Below, piece after piece: positions 29,001 through 41,637 of a stretch of DNA of 64,000 nucleotides. The notes beneath the pieces were generated by a model. The model searched no databases. It was given only the letters and a program-made list of their open reading frames with translations, and was not told the DNA's origin. Made by a program: the position numbers and the translations under genes. Position 1 is the first letter of the stretch; the number at the start of each line of letters is the position of its first letter. The DNA comes from Parascedosporium putredinis (Eukaryota; Ascomycota; Sordariomycetes; Microascales; Microascaceae), in NCBI GenBank assembly GCA_949357655.1, contig CASHTG010000015.1:2666001-2730000 (forward strand). The letters are read 5' to 3'.

Positions 29001-31360
29001 CCATTGCACCGCCTCGTCAACAATCAACACAGTCCATCTCGATTTCTCCAAACGAGCGAGGAAACCCCGGTGCTCCTTCCCTTCCCCCGCCCTCGACGGA
29101 GATGGGTCAATTAGAAAGGGGAGGTTGATGGGAAACAGGCCACACCAGCCACTGGCCGAAAGAAGCCTGCAAGATTCTTCCCAGTCGCTGGATGGCGAGG
29201 AGGGAATTTTGGGAGAAACCACCAATGGCGCCCCCTGCAGACGGACGTGTTGACCACAATTCTCCACTGCCCTTGCAGCATGCATCTGCAGTTTCCTCTT
29301 TAAGCGACCCAGCATTGGGGCGGACAAACCCTTCAAACAAACTGGGGGACTTTCTTTGGGCCCTTGAGCGCTCCGTGTCTCCTCATGTGCTGTTTTCGTG
29401 TATGGGCGAGGGGCTAGTTTCGTCATTCCCAATCTACTAGTGTCATGCCCCAAGGTGCAGAGATCAACTGCATCAAACTGGGCTGAAGTTGGAGGAGAGG
29501 AAAAAGAAAGAAAGAAACAAGACCAAAGAAGAAGGAACAGCAAAGAAACGAAAATTCTTTCCTGCTATGACCAGCCGCGATGCCAGATTCGGCCCCATGC
29601 GGTCAGCGACAAGATATCATCCCCCGGAGTGCATGATGCACCGGACACCAAGTCCGTTCGGCCAGGCGAGCGCTTTCTGCAGAGCGCCGTGAAAACAGGT
29701 TGGATATTGGACGGAGCTCACGCACGCCCATGTGGGCTTCAGGGGCAGGTGGCACCGCGCCCCTGGCTAACTAGCCACGCTTGCCACGGCACTCCGTCCA
29801 GTCCTCCACTAGTGGATGGATCCGCCAACGAATCCCTGCGACAGTTCCTTCCTTCTGCAGTCCACAAGTGAGGAGGCCGGCGGTGTGGATCGGAGGCCCT
29901 GGGATGAGCTCGCTTTCCATGTCCATCTCGAACATCAAAAGAGGAGAGCGCAAAAATTATCCATGTCTGTACCGTACATCTTGAGGGCTTTGATCGATCC
30001 AGCTGATGTGCAACTCCACAGGTATACCTGCAGGGTGAAGACAACATTCGAGGCACCGAGAAACCCTTGACTAACCCGTCCGATTCAGCCACCCGCCATC
30101 TTCGAAAGAATTATATAAAGAGGGGGTTTTGGGGGAGTTAAGAGAAGAAAAACAAAAAATAGAAGAAGAAAAAACAAGTATCAAGAAGCCCAACGGAGAG
30201 GTAGGAAGTCCTGCTCTGTCAAACTCGCGTCCTTTCCTGTCCTCCACTTCCCTCCCGTCCCAATGAGGAAGAGACTGGGGCGGGCATCATCAGCCTGGCT
30301 GGTCCCTCTTGGAGTACCGAGGTATTCCTGCCCGCACTGAGGCTGGTAGCTCCAGATGCTTGAGAGGACACCACGTTTGATAGCAAGTTGAACCCTACCA
30401 AGGTCGACTTGAACGTACTTCGTATAATGACCGCCGCATAAAGTTATCCCTCGATCCAAGAGCAATATCCGATGGAGAGATTTATGCATCGTACCCCGTC
30501 AAGGTAGCCATGAATATCAGCAGCCAACGATCTCCCGTGTAAAAGGGACCAAATAAATAAATATCTCTGGCGATGGTGGAAAAAGAAAGGAAGTTTGGAA
30601 CCTGCATGCATTGTATCGACAAAACCTCGTCAGCCAGGACCCTCTCGTCATCTACAAAATGCAAAGGGTCCCTTCAAGCCGCCTGTCAACCAACCGTGAT
30701 GTGCACCCTGTCTCTCCTTTCCCGTTTGCTTTTTCATCTTGTCTCTTTTCAAGCTGGGCCAACAGCACCCGGGGCCTACCGCTTACGTCAAATGCAAGCG
30801 AGACAGGTTTTACAGCGGGAGTGTGTACGAAGGAGTGTCATCCACAATTAGTTCAGGCAGACCGTCCCAGTGTGGGCGCACGTTGAGTCTCGGCCCCAGG
30901 CTCAATTCAAGGGCCCCAGTCCGACAGCCGGCCTTTGGAGGCGGGAGGAATCAATTGATGGTACTCGTGCAACTACCGCCAAGGGCCTGGCCTTGTCCCC
31001 CAACCCCGCGGCGCTGACAGTAACACCGTAGATCCCTTCAACCATCAACTACCATACCAGGTCGCTTCTCTTGTTTGCCCCTGTCTCGAACTCTGAGCCA
31101 TTGTCCCGCTCTCCTTTTCCGCTTCGGAGGACCCGGAAAAATGATTAGCTTGGCTCCTGTCTTGCGGGCCGGCCATCGCCAATGCCGCTCCGATTTCAAG
31201 AGACATACACATTTCCACTCCTCCATCTACCTCCACCTCGAGCATCGAAGTCCGCTCAGGTACGAGCACTCTTGCCTGCTTTGTAGTCCAACTTCGATTC
31301 TCTCCGTATCCCCGTAAAATCAATCTTGGGAACTTCTAGATATCTACAATCAGGGAGTTC

Positions 31361-31380
31361 TTTTTTTTTTTTTTTTTTTT
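31361..31380. repeat. T20 homopolymer
   Basis: Twenty consecutive T bases. Given the under-calling of runs seen elsewhere in this sequence, the true length may be greater. Confidence 0.85.
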
Positions 31381-32002
31381 GGCCATATACACAGAACCTA
31401 ATCCTTCCGTAGCAAACGCTCTGCTGCAGCGGAGAACGAAGATGGCAAGGTTATCCACCAAAGAGAAAAAAAAGCCATCTTCGGTCCCCACTACCTGTTT
31501 GCCATCCTCCCAGTCTGGCGATAAGTTGTCCAAGTATTGCGAACATAGAGTACCGGGGCTGTACAAGTAAACATTCCCCGTTTCAATCCAGATCAGTGGT
31601 GTCCAGGTCGGTTATGTCTTGCATTGCCCCCTTTCCATGTCTTTGATCCCACCCGAGAAATCATGCTACTAGGCGCCATGGGGGAGGTTACTGAAATATC
31701 GCCTTGTCCGTGAAAACTCTTAAATGTGGATGGAAATCTGGCGCACGCAAGCTTGATCACCGCGGCATGGATGTCGGCTTTGGCTTGGATGGGCCTGGAT
31801 GAAACCCGTGCGGCGATCACGGGCTCCGGCTTCCAACCAGACATACACATTTGCTAAGATGAAATCTCTCGGCGATCGCCCGCCAAAGGCCTTTTCTCTC
31901 CATACCAAGAGCACAGGTCTTTTAAAATCAAGGAACGCCTCAAAGGGCTCAAGCCTCGAGGGAAGAAAGGAAGGGGTTCGTAACAAAAAGAAAGAAAAAT
32001 AT

Positions 32003-32074
32003 GATAATGATGATAATGATGATAATGATGATAATGATGATAATGATGATAATGATGATAATGATGATAATGAT
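32003..32074. repeat. GATAATGAT nonamer array, eight copies
   Basis: Eight perfect head-to-tail copies of GATAATGAT. The length is a multiple of three, so it stays open in several frames (Asp-Asn-Asp on plus, His-Tyr-His on minus), but no flanking domain supports a protein. Confidence 0.9.
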
Positions 32075-32853
32075 GGTGATGAAAATACACCAATATGTAA
32101 GAGAAAAGAATTTGGGCTCAGGAAAGGAAACAACGCCACAATGTTCCGCCTCCAGACCCGTTGGTTCGCTTACCTTGTCCGACTCGCCCCTCGCTCATCG
32201 ATCCATGGGTCACAAGAGTTTTGAACATTCCATCCCCCAGGTCTGAACCGCAAGAGCTCAAGAGCCTTATTTCTACCATGTCAAGTCAGGTCTTAGTCGG
32301 GCGGCTAAGTACGCTCCTAGTATAGTCCGTGGGGTGAGACCCTGTGACCACCGCCGAGCATCCACGAGGCTTGTGGTTTGTGCGCTGCCCTGCGGTGTCC
32401 ATCTAGGTGTCTGTACCCCAGTCCGACAACCGTGGATGTGTGTCTACGGCTCCCGATTACACGGCATAAGAGGCCGGATGTGCAACAGATCGATTCCTCC
32501 GCCCCAGGTTCGAGATTGCTCCGATTTGAATAACTGTCCTTTCCCGTAACGCCTTCATCTCGGCCCCCGCGGCAGTTTTGTTTGGCGGGGCATCGTAGAT
32601 ACTACAAGTACTAAGTGCGGCAGATGGCGCATTGAAGGGGTGGCTTGGAATCCCTCAGAAGAAGGATGGTATATCAACCATTCATGTATTCATATCGTTC
32701 ATGCAAAGTAAATAACTGTCTCTGCACGCAACTGGCCCAGGATAGGCAAACCCCAACCCCTCAGCCCCTTTTCTTGACAAGTAGAACGCCTGTGGCCCAA
32801 ATCTAACCTGAGGGACGCGGCTAATATCCCAGATATCGCGATACAGAAGCTAA

Positions 32854-34182
32854 TCAGACTTGAACCTTGAAAGTCCGTCCGCTGGCAGTCTTCCTCTCCT
32901 TTTCCTCGTTGTCCGGTCTGGCTCTTCGTAGTACTACATCATTTGCCCCTGGGTTAGCAAGCACGTCGGAAGTAAAATGCGAGAAGAGCGGTGTTAGGGA
33001 AGTGGGTCGGGGTTTGTCATTGTTGTCACTGTTGTCATAGTTGCTGCTACCTGAAGAACGCCCAAGGAGGACTGGGAGAAACCAAAGAAAAAGAAAAAGA
33101 GAAAGGAAAACAGTCATACCTTGGAGGAAATCGGCCGTTCGCTTCCTCATACGGGAGTGGATGTAGGCCTTGGAGGCCTTGATGTGATAGTGGAAGTAGT
33201 CGCGGAAGGTCTGTATGTGTGAAATGACCTCGGGCATGCGCTGCACCGTGAGATGGCGGGGAATAGAACTAGCCCCTTGTCAGCGCACGCACGGTAAACG
33301 AAAAGAGTTCAACCCAACCTACCAAAGGTCACGTAGCCGATCTCCCCAGTGCCCGAGTTTACCACGCCAGGGACACCCTGCAGCTCCAGGGGAGGGTCGT
33401 TCCGGAACAGCACCTGCGGGGCGTTCTGGATCGCTCTCCTTCGCGCATCCACAAATTCCTGGATGAACACCTTTCCAAATACGCGATCCGTTTCCTCGCG
33501 GAAGACGGTGCTGAAGATTACCGTCACCCTGTCGTGGCTAGCCTTGACGTATATGGCCTCCTCTTCGCGGTACTGGATCACCATGACCTCCCCGCCCTCT
33601 CGGACGCCCTGGGGCGCCTCCTCCGACGTGTACTTGGAAGCCTCCTCCCGCAGTTGGTAGTGCTCTTGGTACGCCTGTTCGAAAGGCGCGGCCATCGCGT
33701 TGCGCTTCAGCAGGGCCATCTTCATGATGAGCTCGTCTCGAGCCTCTGCACCAGGTCAGTTAGCTCTGCCGATGGCATTAAGAAGACCGAGTGAACGGCG
33801 GTATCCGGTTCCACTCACCCTTTTCCTCCGGGAGGCTCTCGAGGTCGACCATGACCGAAAAGTCGAACCCTGGCTCTGGTGCGATGACGTATGGCCCGTA
33901 CTCCCTCATGAGCACCTGCTCGGCTCCATACCTGACAAGGTCCTTGAAGCATCTAATCTGTATGGATAATACGATCTTCGTCTTTGTCTCGGGCGTGGAG
34001 ATGTGGAAAAGGACGCCGTCAAAGTCGGAAACTGTCTGATCAATGGTCGCTGGGGGCCCTACATCAGGTTGACTCGTTAGCTTCGTAATGATATGCCCGA
34101 GGAGGGGCGGAAATCCGAACCCAGAAAACCTCTCGGTCAAGATTGACTGAATGAGCGCATTTTGGTAATCTAAGAGGAGCAT
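32854..34182 (-). CDS. ARPC2: Arp2/3 complex subunit 2 (p34-Arc, ARPC2)
   Basis: This is the large structural subunit of the Arp2/3 complex, which nucleates branched actin at cortical patches. The start MLLLDYQN, the segment DQTVSDFDG, the block around STPETKTKI, the stretch FREETDRVFGKVF and the C-terminal ERKTASGRTFKVQV are hallmarks of the family. Exons are 34182-34121, 34058-33819, 33745-33323, 33268-33120 and 32933-32854. Introns are 62, 73, 54 and 186 bases. The second intron starts GTGAGT and the third GTAGGT; the first starts with the weak site GTTCGG but has a clear CTAAC branch site and TAG end. Two breaks occur: one base missing in the run at 33258-33261 and two at 34052-34056. With these allowed for, the coding length is 957 bases (318 residues), as expected. 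Confidence 0.97.
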
Positions 34183-34933
34183 TTTCGCGGCCTATTGGTG
34201 ATGTCGGATTCGTCTGGGGGTGCGAGTGGTGAGAATGAACCTCTTGACTCGGTGTCCAGGCAATGAGGCTCAGTAGTGGGGTAGCCTCTAAACGAATTCC
34301 CCCTCCTGGCGTGAGTACCAAGCTCACCCCCATCAATCGTCACTGGAGCTCCCAACCTACAAGTAATAAGCGGCCAAACCCAAAGAGGTAGTTCAGAGGA
34401 TTGTGCCGCTCCTCACCACCCAACATCCGTGGCCATCCACGTGATTTGGACCATTTCTACTATATACCTAGTAATAATAGATTGTGACCGCACGCGGCGG
34501 AGGGTCAGGATCGTTTGGCTGATCAGCGCCATTGAGTGGAATGATCAAGGAGGACATAATTGAGCACAAGAGACTTGAAGTCTGTATAAATTACGCAAAA
34601 GACCAAGATAAGAATAAAACAATCCAGTGAGAAACTCGCCGGTTCCTGAGTCGCCAATAGCGACGACTTTTCCATCCATGGACTCCGCTAGCTGGGTATT
34701 AGGTGGGTGTGTAAACCCCCAATTCTATCATACATGTGCTGTCTGCCATAACCGCCTTATGCGCCAAGGTAAGAGGTAAAGTTCATAAAGGGTGAAAGAA
34801 ACATGAAGACGGCCGTCCATAGATGTATCCATGGCATCTCCGGCCTGTCCCCTGAATTTCCAAGGTGGGAGGGGGACAAGATATTACAAAAAAAAAAGCG
34901 CGCCGCGGGTAGCGGGGGAAGACTCCAAAGGTT
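34183..34933. promoter_or_regulatory. Presumed ARPC2 promoter
   Basis: A 750-base gap separates the end of the 878-residue protein gene from the start of ARPC2, both on the minus strand. It should contain the ARPC2 promoter and the terminator of the upstream gene. I see no clear TATA element or named operator. Confidence 0.4.
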
Positions 34934-37725
34934 TCATTCCTCAACCGTCATTGCGGCAGCATCTTCCAGAATGCGCCGGGCTTCGTCAAGCTTCCTCCGC
35001 ATAGTTCTGTGGGCTGGAGATGCCTGGCCGGATTCGCTTAGACCGAGAACGCAGCGCCCGAGACTCGCAACCAAGCGTTGTACGAGGAGTTGATCCTCGC
35101 GACGCAGCGAGTCAATTCCCGAGTTACACCCGCCGTCAGCCCCATCCTTGTCAAAGATGCTGGCCGTCTCGTTCATAAGGGTATCCGATATGTTCTTCAG
35201 CTCTTGATCCGGTGAGCCCTGGGAGTCAAGATGCCACCGTTCATCTTCACCTTGCTGTTCCCGTTCACAAGTGGAAAGCTCCTATTTGTGCCAGTGGATT
35301 CGAAAGAGGAGACTGAGGGCCGGTGCATGCTTGTCCGCGTTGGGCGATAAACCACAGAATTATGTCGGCGTCTAGCTCGTACACCATTCAGGTACTCCTC
35401 GTAGCTGATCGATCCCAAGCCTTCGGAGCTATCCTGCTCAGGGTCGGCATTGTCCGCTACAACAGTGCCATCCAGTGCAACTGCCTCTTCCGCTTCCGCT
35501 TCGGCCTTCATATTTTCCTTTTCTTCGTCTGCGGTCGCAAAGGTATCGGTGGTTGACGTGGTATCTCCGCTACCCCTCCTAGCATGGTGGCGGGGTTTAA
35601 TCTCTCCGTCAGGTGCGGTGCTCAGTGGCCCTCGCGTAGTTTCGACCGAGCCCTCGGAACTCATGCTTCCCCTTCGCCGGAACTGTTGCTGACTGATGGT
35701 ACCCATTGCGCTGTGTAAGAAAAAGTGCTCGTAATCAAATGCGTCTTCTCGGTCCTCATGGGAGAGTGGTGTCTGCTGTGCGTCATGGTAAAGAGATTCG
35801 CCGCTCTCGCTTGTGTAGCCACTCAAGGGGCGGCGAGAAGGATTGCCTTCTTCGGCATCTTCGATAGGGTCAATGCCATCCTCGGTGCACATATCGTCGA
35901 TATCATATTCGCCGGTACTCGTCCCAGCAGCATCCGTAGGCGCGTTCAATTCGGCGGCCTCGATGGTACTCGAGGCCGGAGATTCGCCAAGGTCCGGGCC
36001 TGGAGCTTCCTCGACTGACTGGGGGATTCCAACGGCAGAAGCCGAAAAACCGGCGTCCTTCTCGTCTAGAGGTTCTTCCACACTGGCGCTCTCATTGCCA
36101 ACGAGGTCACGACCGGTTTGGGGCTCACTTTCGGCTTCGGTAGGCTGCTCCGAGTCCTGACCCTGGGGTTCCGAATACCACTGCTCAATGCGTGCGTGCG
36201 TAAAGGGACTGGGGGTGCGGAGGCTCTGTAAACTCTGGCGCTTTAAACTATCAACTCGAGCTTGTTCACGAAGACTCGAGATCTTGCCCTTTAGGCCAAG
36301 CATCTGCTCCTTGAGTTCTCGCATCTGTGCAGCAGAGGCAGGCCTGTCAGGGTTAGGGCCGAAAGTCGGGCTGAGAAAACCATCGAGCTGGGCACTCGTC
36401 CTTCTACCCGACCCACCCACGGATTCATCTTCGCTGAGGGGTTCTAGATTAGTCTCGCCCTGCACAAGAGACGTGGCGCGGGGTGACCGAATTAAGCTCA
36501 GCTTCAGGGTGTCGAGGCTCTTGGAGCCATGTAGTGGCTGCCTATACCCTCCGGCTGCTCCAAGCGCGCTCGCTGACCTACGTGGGTAAGCATTGGGTGG
36601 GCTGGAATTAGTATCTAAAGACAGGAGATTATCACTCGGCATTCTGGAATGTCCAATTCGCGATGAGCTCGAGTTAGGGTCGCTTAGGTTGCCGCGAGGG
36701 CTTGCGAAGGGAGGAGATGGAGCGGATATTGACCCGTCGGACTCGAGAGTGGAGTGGATATAAAGCGAACTCCGTGCTCTCGACAGGTTTCCTTCCATGG
36801 TCTAACGGCAACAGATTAGAACATGTCGGTTCGGTGCACGAGAGGAAATGAAGAGGGAGGAAAAAAAGCGAGAGAGCAGCGAGGCCATAGCCGGCACGCC
36901 GAACTGCAACTTGCAATGCGGTGTATTTTGGCCCAGGACCGGACAGGGTGTAACTAACCGTGAGCCTCCGTTTCGCATTGGCTAGAATGAGTTCAGCACG
37001 TCGGCCAATCGAACTGGTGGAAAACCTATTTTCTTCGTTCAGTCCACTTCCATTGCCAGAAGGCTGTAAGCGGGCGGATTGAACAGACGCGTCATCTGCA
37101 AAAGATTCTGCTACGCTCTCCTCGTCGTCGCCCTGAAAGCTGCTATCGCCCACGCTCACAGCATCGTCAAAGTCGCCAAACACGTTGGGCCTCTCTGCGG
37201 TCGTCACGGTGCTCGTGGAATCGATCGAACCGCTTCGTTCGCGTGTCGTGGCTTTACGGCGTGGTTTGGCTACCGTCGTCTCGGCGATACCCCTCTCCCC
37301 CATCGTCGGGGATGAGCGAAAAACAACATCGGTCTCGGCGAAGTTACGATTGACGAGGCGGAAGCGGCCGGGGATGCTGGGAGCGAATTCCCGCCAGCGG
37401 CGCTTTCGACCTCGGTCACCTCGCCGATATCAGACAACATTGTGCCATTCCCATAGATGATGGGGGTTGTAGGAGTAATGGGGCCAGCGGGGAACGCATT
37501 TTGTAGAGGCATGTGGTACTGCATATCGGCCAGCGTGAGGGGCACTTTCCACATGTGAAGAGGAGATTGTGACCGATCGGGGGAGGAGCTTCGTTCGTAC
37601 TCGGGTAAAATCATGTCAGGGTTCGTGAGGGTGGGCGAGGCAGGTAGAGGTGGGTATGGCATCACTGGCATGGAGCCAGGTGCCCGTGGCTCGAAGTCAT
37701 CGGCGAAGATCGTTTCGGCTTGCAT
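34934..37725 (-). CDS. Unrecognised Ser-rich fungal protein with short coiled coil
   Basis: I do not recognise a function. The gene reads from ATG at 37725, with one 157-base intron (36958-36802; GTTAGT at the 5' site, CTAAT-type branch, TAG end), to a stop at 34934, giving 878 residues. The N-terminal half is acidic and Ser/Pro-rich with many short phosphorylation-like motifs. The middle contains a probable coiled coil of about 40 residues (RELKEQMLGLKGKISSLREQ) followed by an SLQSLRTPSPF segment. The C-terminal about 80 residues are predicted helical (LRREDQLLVQRLVASLGRC). No signal peptide or membrane helix is visible. Frame breaks of one base each lie at 37390-37392 and 35221-35223; the reading is continuous across both. 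The 533-codon uninterrupted exon and conserved-looking ends argue for a real gene. A cytoskeletal or cortical scaffold would fit but is only a guess. Confidence 0.78.
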
Positions 37726-40175
37726 TCTCGAAAGAGTTGCCCGCGGGCCGGGACTTGAAGGGGGAGGAAACTGGCACTGCTTGCGAGTCGGCAGAAGGGG
37801 ATCTAATCGGATAACTAGTTGCGAGGTGGTGTGGGACTCAAATGGGCTGGATGAATTGAAGGGCTTAGCCTTGGGCCAGCGCTCCAGGTATATGTTATAC
37901 CTTTCCTCGGCTGCACTAGAAGATCAGGGCGGCGCGGTTCCGACTTTCAAGGTTTAACCGTCTCTGGTTGTGCCGTCCACCACTGGTCGCATGCAGGATA
38001 GTGGCTGTATTTCCTCCACAGTGGATAAATTAGACCTGCGTCAAGCATCGACGAATCTCGTAGGTCGAAAATCGTCACAAGGATCGAAGCGGGGGTGGTA
38101 GATACCAAGGTCGAAGTATGGATTAGATGAAAAGAGGCTTTCTTGGTGTGGTGACGAGACACTGGTGTTCGCGCGATTCTCCGATAACCGATCGGAAAGG
38201 GTCGATAAGTAGATACTTTAGATGCCGCCTTGAACGCGACGGGTCGCTACGGTACAGGATGCAGAGTGCAGAGCGAAGGGGCGAGGGCGGACGCAAGACA
38301 GCAGCTTTACGAAGTTTGCGGGTCGCTAAAGAGTGGTTTCGACTCGGGCTGTACTGCAGGTGAAGCCGGTTTGCATACAGAGGTGGAGGCAAAAGAAAAA
38401 AGAGCGCAAAGCCTCTCGAGTCTCAGGAGATGCTGGCAGTGAGGAGCATGAATATCACCGAGTAAGGAATGCCACACCGCAAATGTCGCCCGCCTGAGGC
38501 AAAGTGGTCTCGGGGAGGTGTTGTCCGTCAATAGGAGTCCGTGGGCGGGGGTAATCCAACACCGAAACAAGGCAGACCTGAATACCTGGCCAGGTTAAAG
38601 TCTGAGATTTTCCTTGGGGAGGGGCCGGAGTATTGGTTTAATGCGGATTCCCGTGGGAACAAGAGGCGCTTGAACCAGAAGAATGGTATCGATGATCACA
38701 CCAAGGCCCAATCACACCACGGATATCGAAGGTAGTGTCGTCTCGGTAAAGGGCCAAAAAAAAAGAAGAGGAACCAAAAAGGGGTCAGCGTCGATGACAC
38801 ACCTTGACGAGGATACCGACCAAGTTTCGATGGCTCGCGGCGGAGCCTAGCATTAAATTGACAGGGCAAGAAAATAATAGCAAGAGCAGGTCTAATACGG
38901 CCAGACGAAGGATGAAGAAATAAAAGTGCTCTGCATCACGAAAAGGGGAAGGTTGCAAGAGGAAAACAAAACACAAACATCGGATGGTGGTGAGGGCATG
39001 TATGGCGGATTGGTTGCTTGCGCGCGCATTCCTTTTTCTTTTCCGTTTTCCCTTTCTTTTTTTCTTCAAGGGTTTCCTAATTCACTCGGTTTTCCCCTCG
39101 CAGATTAGTGATGGATAGCTTCCCCATCTAACACGGAGGAATACCGATCAATATCTACGGCATACCCTGGTCTACTCTTGCTGGACAGGAACGGGAGGGA
39201 AAAATTGGAACAGATGGAACCTTTCAAAGGGGTGTTCAAGGCCAAGGGGGAAGGATCAGTCCTCCAATTCACTGTCCCTGATTGTATCGCATTGAAGAGT
39301 CGGGTACTAAGGTACATTGCCGATGCCTCGACTCCACGTCTCTGTTCCATCCGTCAACCAAGAATGGGTCTTTGATTGCGGCTTCCTATCCGTACATGGA
39401 GTGTAGGTCGGCTACGCTCCTAGTAGTCCTCCAGAATATTCATATGAGAGCAGGAATTCTCGTTTGTGGGGTCCTTGCATCTCTCGCAATTGGGTGGAAG
39501 ATGGGATCAATGTGAACTGCCCAAGCTGCCCTGCCAGATGTCAAGACGGGTGAAGCACGGAGCGAGTGGACATGAGGACGGATTGATGCAGGGAGTCTGC
39601 ACAGGGGCAATGGGCTAGTTCTCGAAAAATGCCGGAGCCAGTCAGATTATGAGGTCAGGGATAGATCCATCGATCTCTTGAATGGGACAAATTGCGACCG
39701 TCAGCACGAATCGACACCTTGCATCCCCTTGTCCAAAGAGCGAATCACATTGACACAAATTTGCACCAATTAGTGCATATCCCGGGAGGTCCCACTCCTA
39801 ATGGAGGGATTTATGATTGTGCAAGTACAAACCAACATTCCCAAGTCTGCGAGAACAAGAACCGTTTGAAAACGGGGAATAGCCTGTTCAAAAGTAGTTT
39901 CTCTATCAGGACCGAGGTTGCACTCTGGCTGCATGGAGGTCAACGACACGGAAATTAGCTTGATCAATCGAATTTCCCAGGGCTGCACGAAACATCCATC
40001 CTCATGGCCATGGCGCCCTTGCTTGCAACCATGTTTTCCAGTGCCGCGGTCGAATTACAACCACCAAGCACCGCGGATCCCTGGCCTTACCCCCGACAGC
40101 CACCTGGTTCATCGCTTCGGACAACCCCGTGGCGTTGCTCGTGCTCGATCTCCTCAACCTTGCGGATGCCCCAAC
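37726..40175. other. 2.4 kb upstream region of the 878-residue protein gene
   Basis: This region should carry the promoter of the gene starting at 37725. No gene is supported. A chain of short frames on the plus strand at about 39.15-40.1 kb can be stitched into protein-like text only by several frame changes, so I do not call it. Confidence 0.45.
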
Positions 40176-41637
40176 TCATCTGAGATTTTTAGCCCCACGG
40201 CCATGTCTTAAGTGAACCACTTGGAGTTCAGGAGGGAAAAAAGCTCCCATCGATTCCACTTCACGTAATACAAGGGAATTGAAGACTTGAGCAATGAAAA
40301 AGCCCGTGGAGGCCAAATTTTTGACAGTATTTATTAATTTATTCAACGCATTGGGACGGGACTTGGACGCCAGGTAAGGCGTCAAGTACATTTCTTTTTC
40401 TAAGGGACTGAGACGCGCATCATGGTCACTTCACCGTGCGTCTCCCAATGATTAATGTGGATATCCCAGGACAGTCATAAATGGCATCCGTAAGACAAGG
40501 AGTGGGCACCTTGAAAATGGAGAACCTATAATACGCTTAATAGAAGTCAGCTTGCCAGTCCAACAGACAGTTATAGCAGTGCGAAATCGTAAGTGGTGGG
40601 GACTATCAATATCAGTTCTCCAAGGTGAAAAGTTTGTCATCAAGATGAACTCAGCTAGAGCTAATAAAGGGTCATCAGGATAGTCGGGGGTATACCGGAA
40701 TAAGAAAGATGAAGAAGAACGGAAACCACCATATACTTACATTCTGTCAGCCTTTGAAACTACGTGTAATGAGAATACAGGTGAGCTACATCAACCAACG
40801 AGGTTAGCAGACCGTCAAATGCGTTGCCACACAACGTGAGCCCAGCAAGACATCAACTGCGTCTACTTGCTAGTCAGCACGATTCGCAAGCAAGTCAATG
40901 TGTTGATGGAATCAAGACGCACATCAGAAGCATCAGAAGAGATATGTTGTGTTCATGTCCAACAACGGGTAAGTTGCCAGTCAAACAGTGTGAATAACGG
41001 ATCATCACTTGCTTCGCCCGCCATCGACCCGACCAGCCATTGCTGGCATTTTTTCGGAACAGAGGATATCAAGTCAATATATTGGCATACCTAAAGAGAT
41101 GACCAGTATGCCGAGTTAGTGTTTTGTTGATATGGACAACGTAGTAAACCAACACAGGGCTCGCTTCATCCAAGATCAGGAGACGACTTCTCATCCAGAG
41201 GTCCTGCCAGTTGCCGCCACAAGGGTTTGTACAGTCTTGCTTTTAACGGCGACAATGACATTGCTCAATATGTCCGCCCGTTCGTCAAAACTCATCATGT
41301 TGGTAGTTTCTAAACATCGAGCGCCTTCCCTAAAAAGAAAGAATAGCTACCTGTAATCTTGTTAGCTATGTTTTCGCAGTAAACAAGTGCAACAAACAAG
41401 AGTTCAAGATCAAAATTCTGGTCAGACAAGGCTGAAACTAAACAACTGGCTCCACATCGTGTTTTCGGCATGAGGAATCCCTGTGTCGTGAATGTTCATC
41501 ATCCAGAGAGAGGGGGATGAGGGGGTAATGCGCAAGAAGGGGGTTCAAGCGAAGAAAACGAGCGGGCAACACCCTACCTTTTATGTGTAAACAGAAAGAC
41601 GCTCAGTCCTGCCTCGATCGTCAATACGAATCTCCAT
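40176..41637 (-). CDS. Weak candidate: hidden spliced gene or decayed gene
   Basis: No family is recognised. On the minus strand an ATG at 41637 sits in a strong context (ACCATGG). An upstream leader intron can be drawn (GTAAGT near 41825 to CTAAC..CAG near 41670). Two further introns fit: 41577-41481 (GTAGGG..CACAG) and 41149-41091 (59 bases, CTAAC branch, TTTAG end). Between them lie helical, hydrophobic stretches of 40-50 codons, such as LELLFVALVYCENIANKI, and a final open frame of 71 codons ends at 40176. Reading through requires about ten single-base frame corrections, one of them in the opposite direction, and crosses one in-frame TAG. Freedom to switch frames can make chance DNA look coding, so this is low confidence. 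It could also be a pseudogene. Its position, 700 bases from the divergent gene at 42336, is a normal spacing. Confidence 0.25.

Larger units (their letters stand above)
26025..32853. other. 6.8 kb intergenic tract
   Basis: This stretch lies between the start of the Rax2 gene and the end of the ARPC2 gene, both on the minus strand. The first 1-1.5 kb next to 26024 should contain the Rax2 promoter. I see no gene. A frame of about 107 codons at 27770-28093 looks somewhat protein-like, but has no recognisable motif and no splice partners. The region contains a T20 run and a nonamer array, listed separately. Confidence 0.55.

Noticed and set aside
39150..40110. Plus-strand chain of protein-like short frames
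   Set aside because: It reads as plausible protein only after at least five frame switches chosen at stops. With that freedom most balanced-composition DNA would pass, and there is no start context, no intron pair and no recognisable motif.
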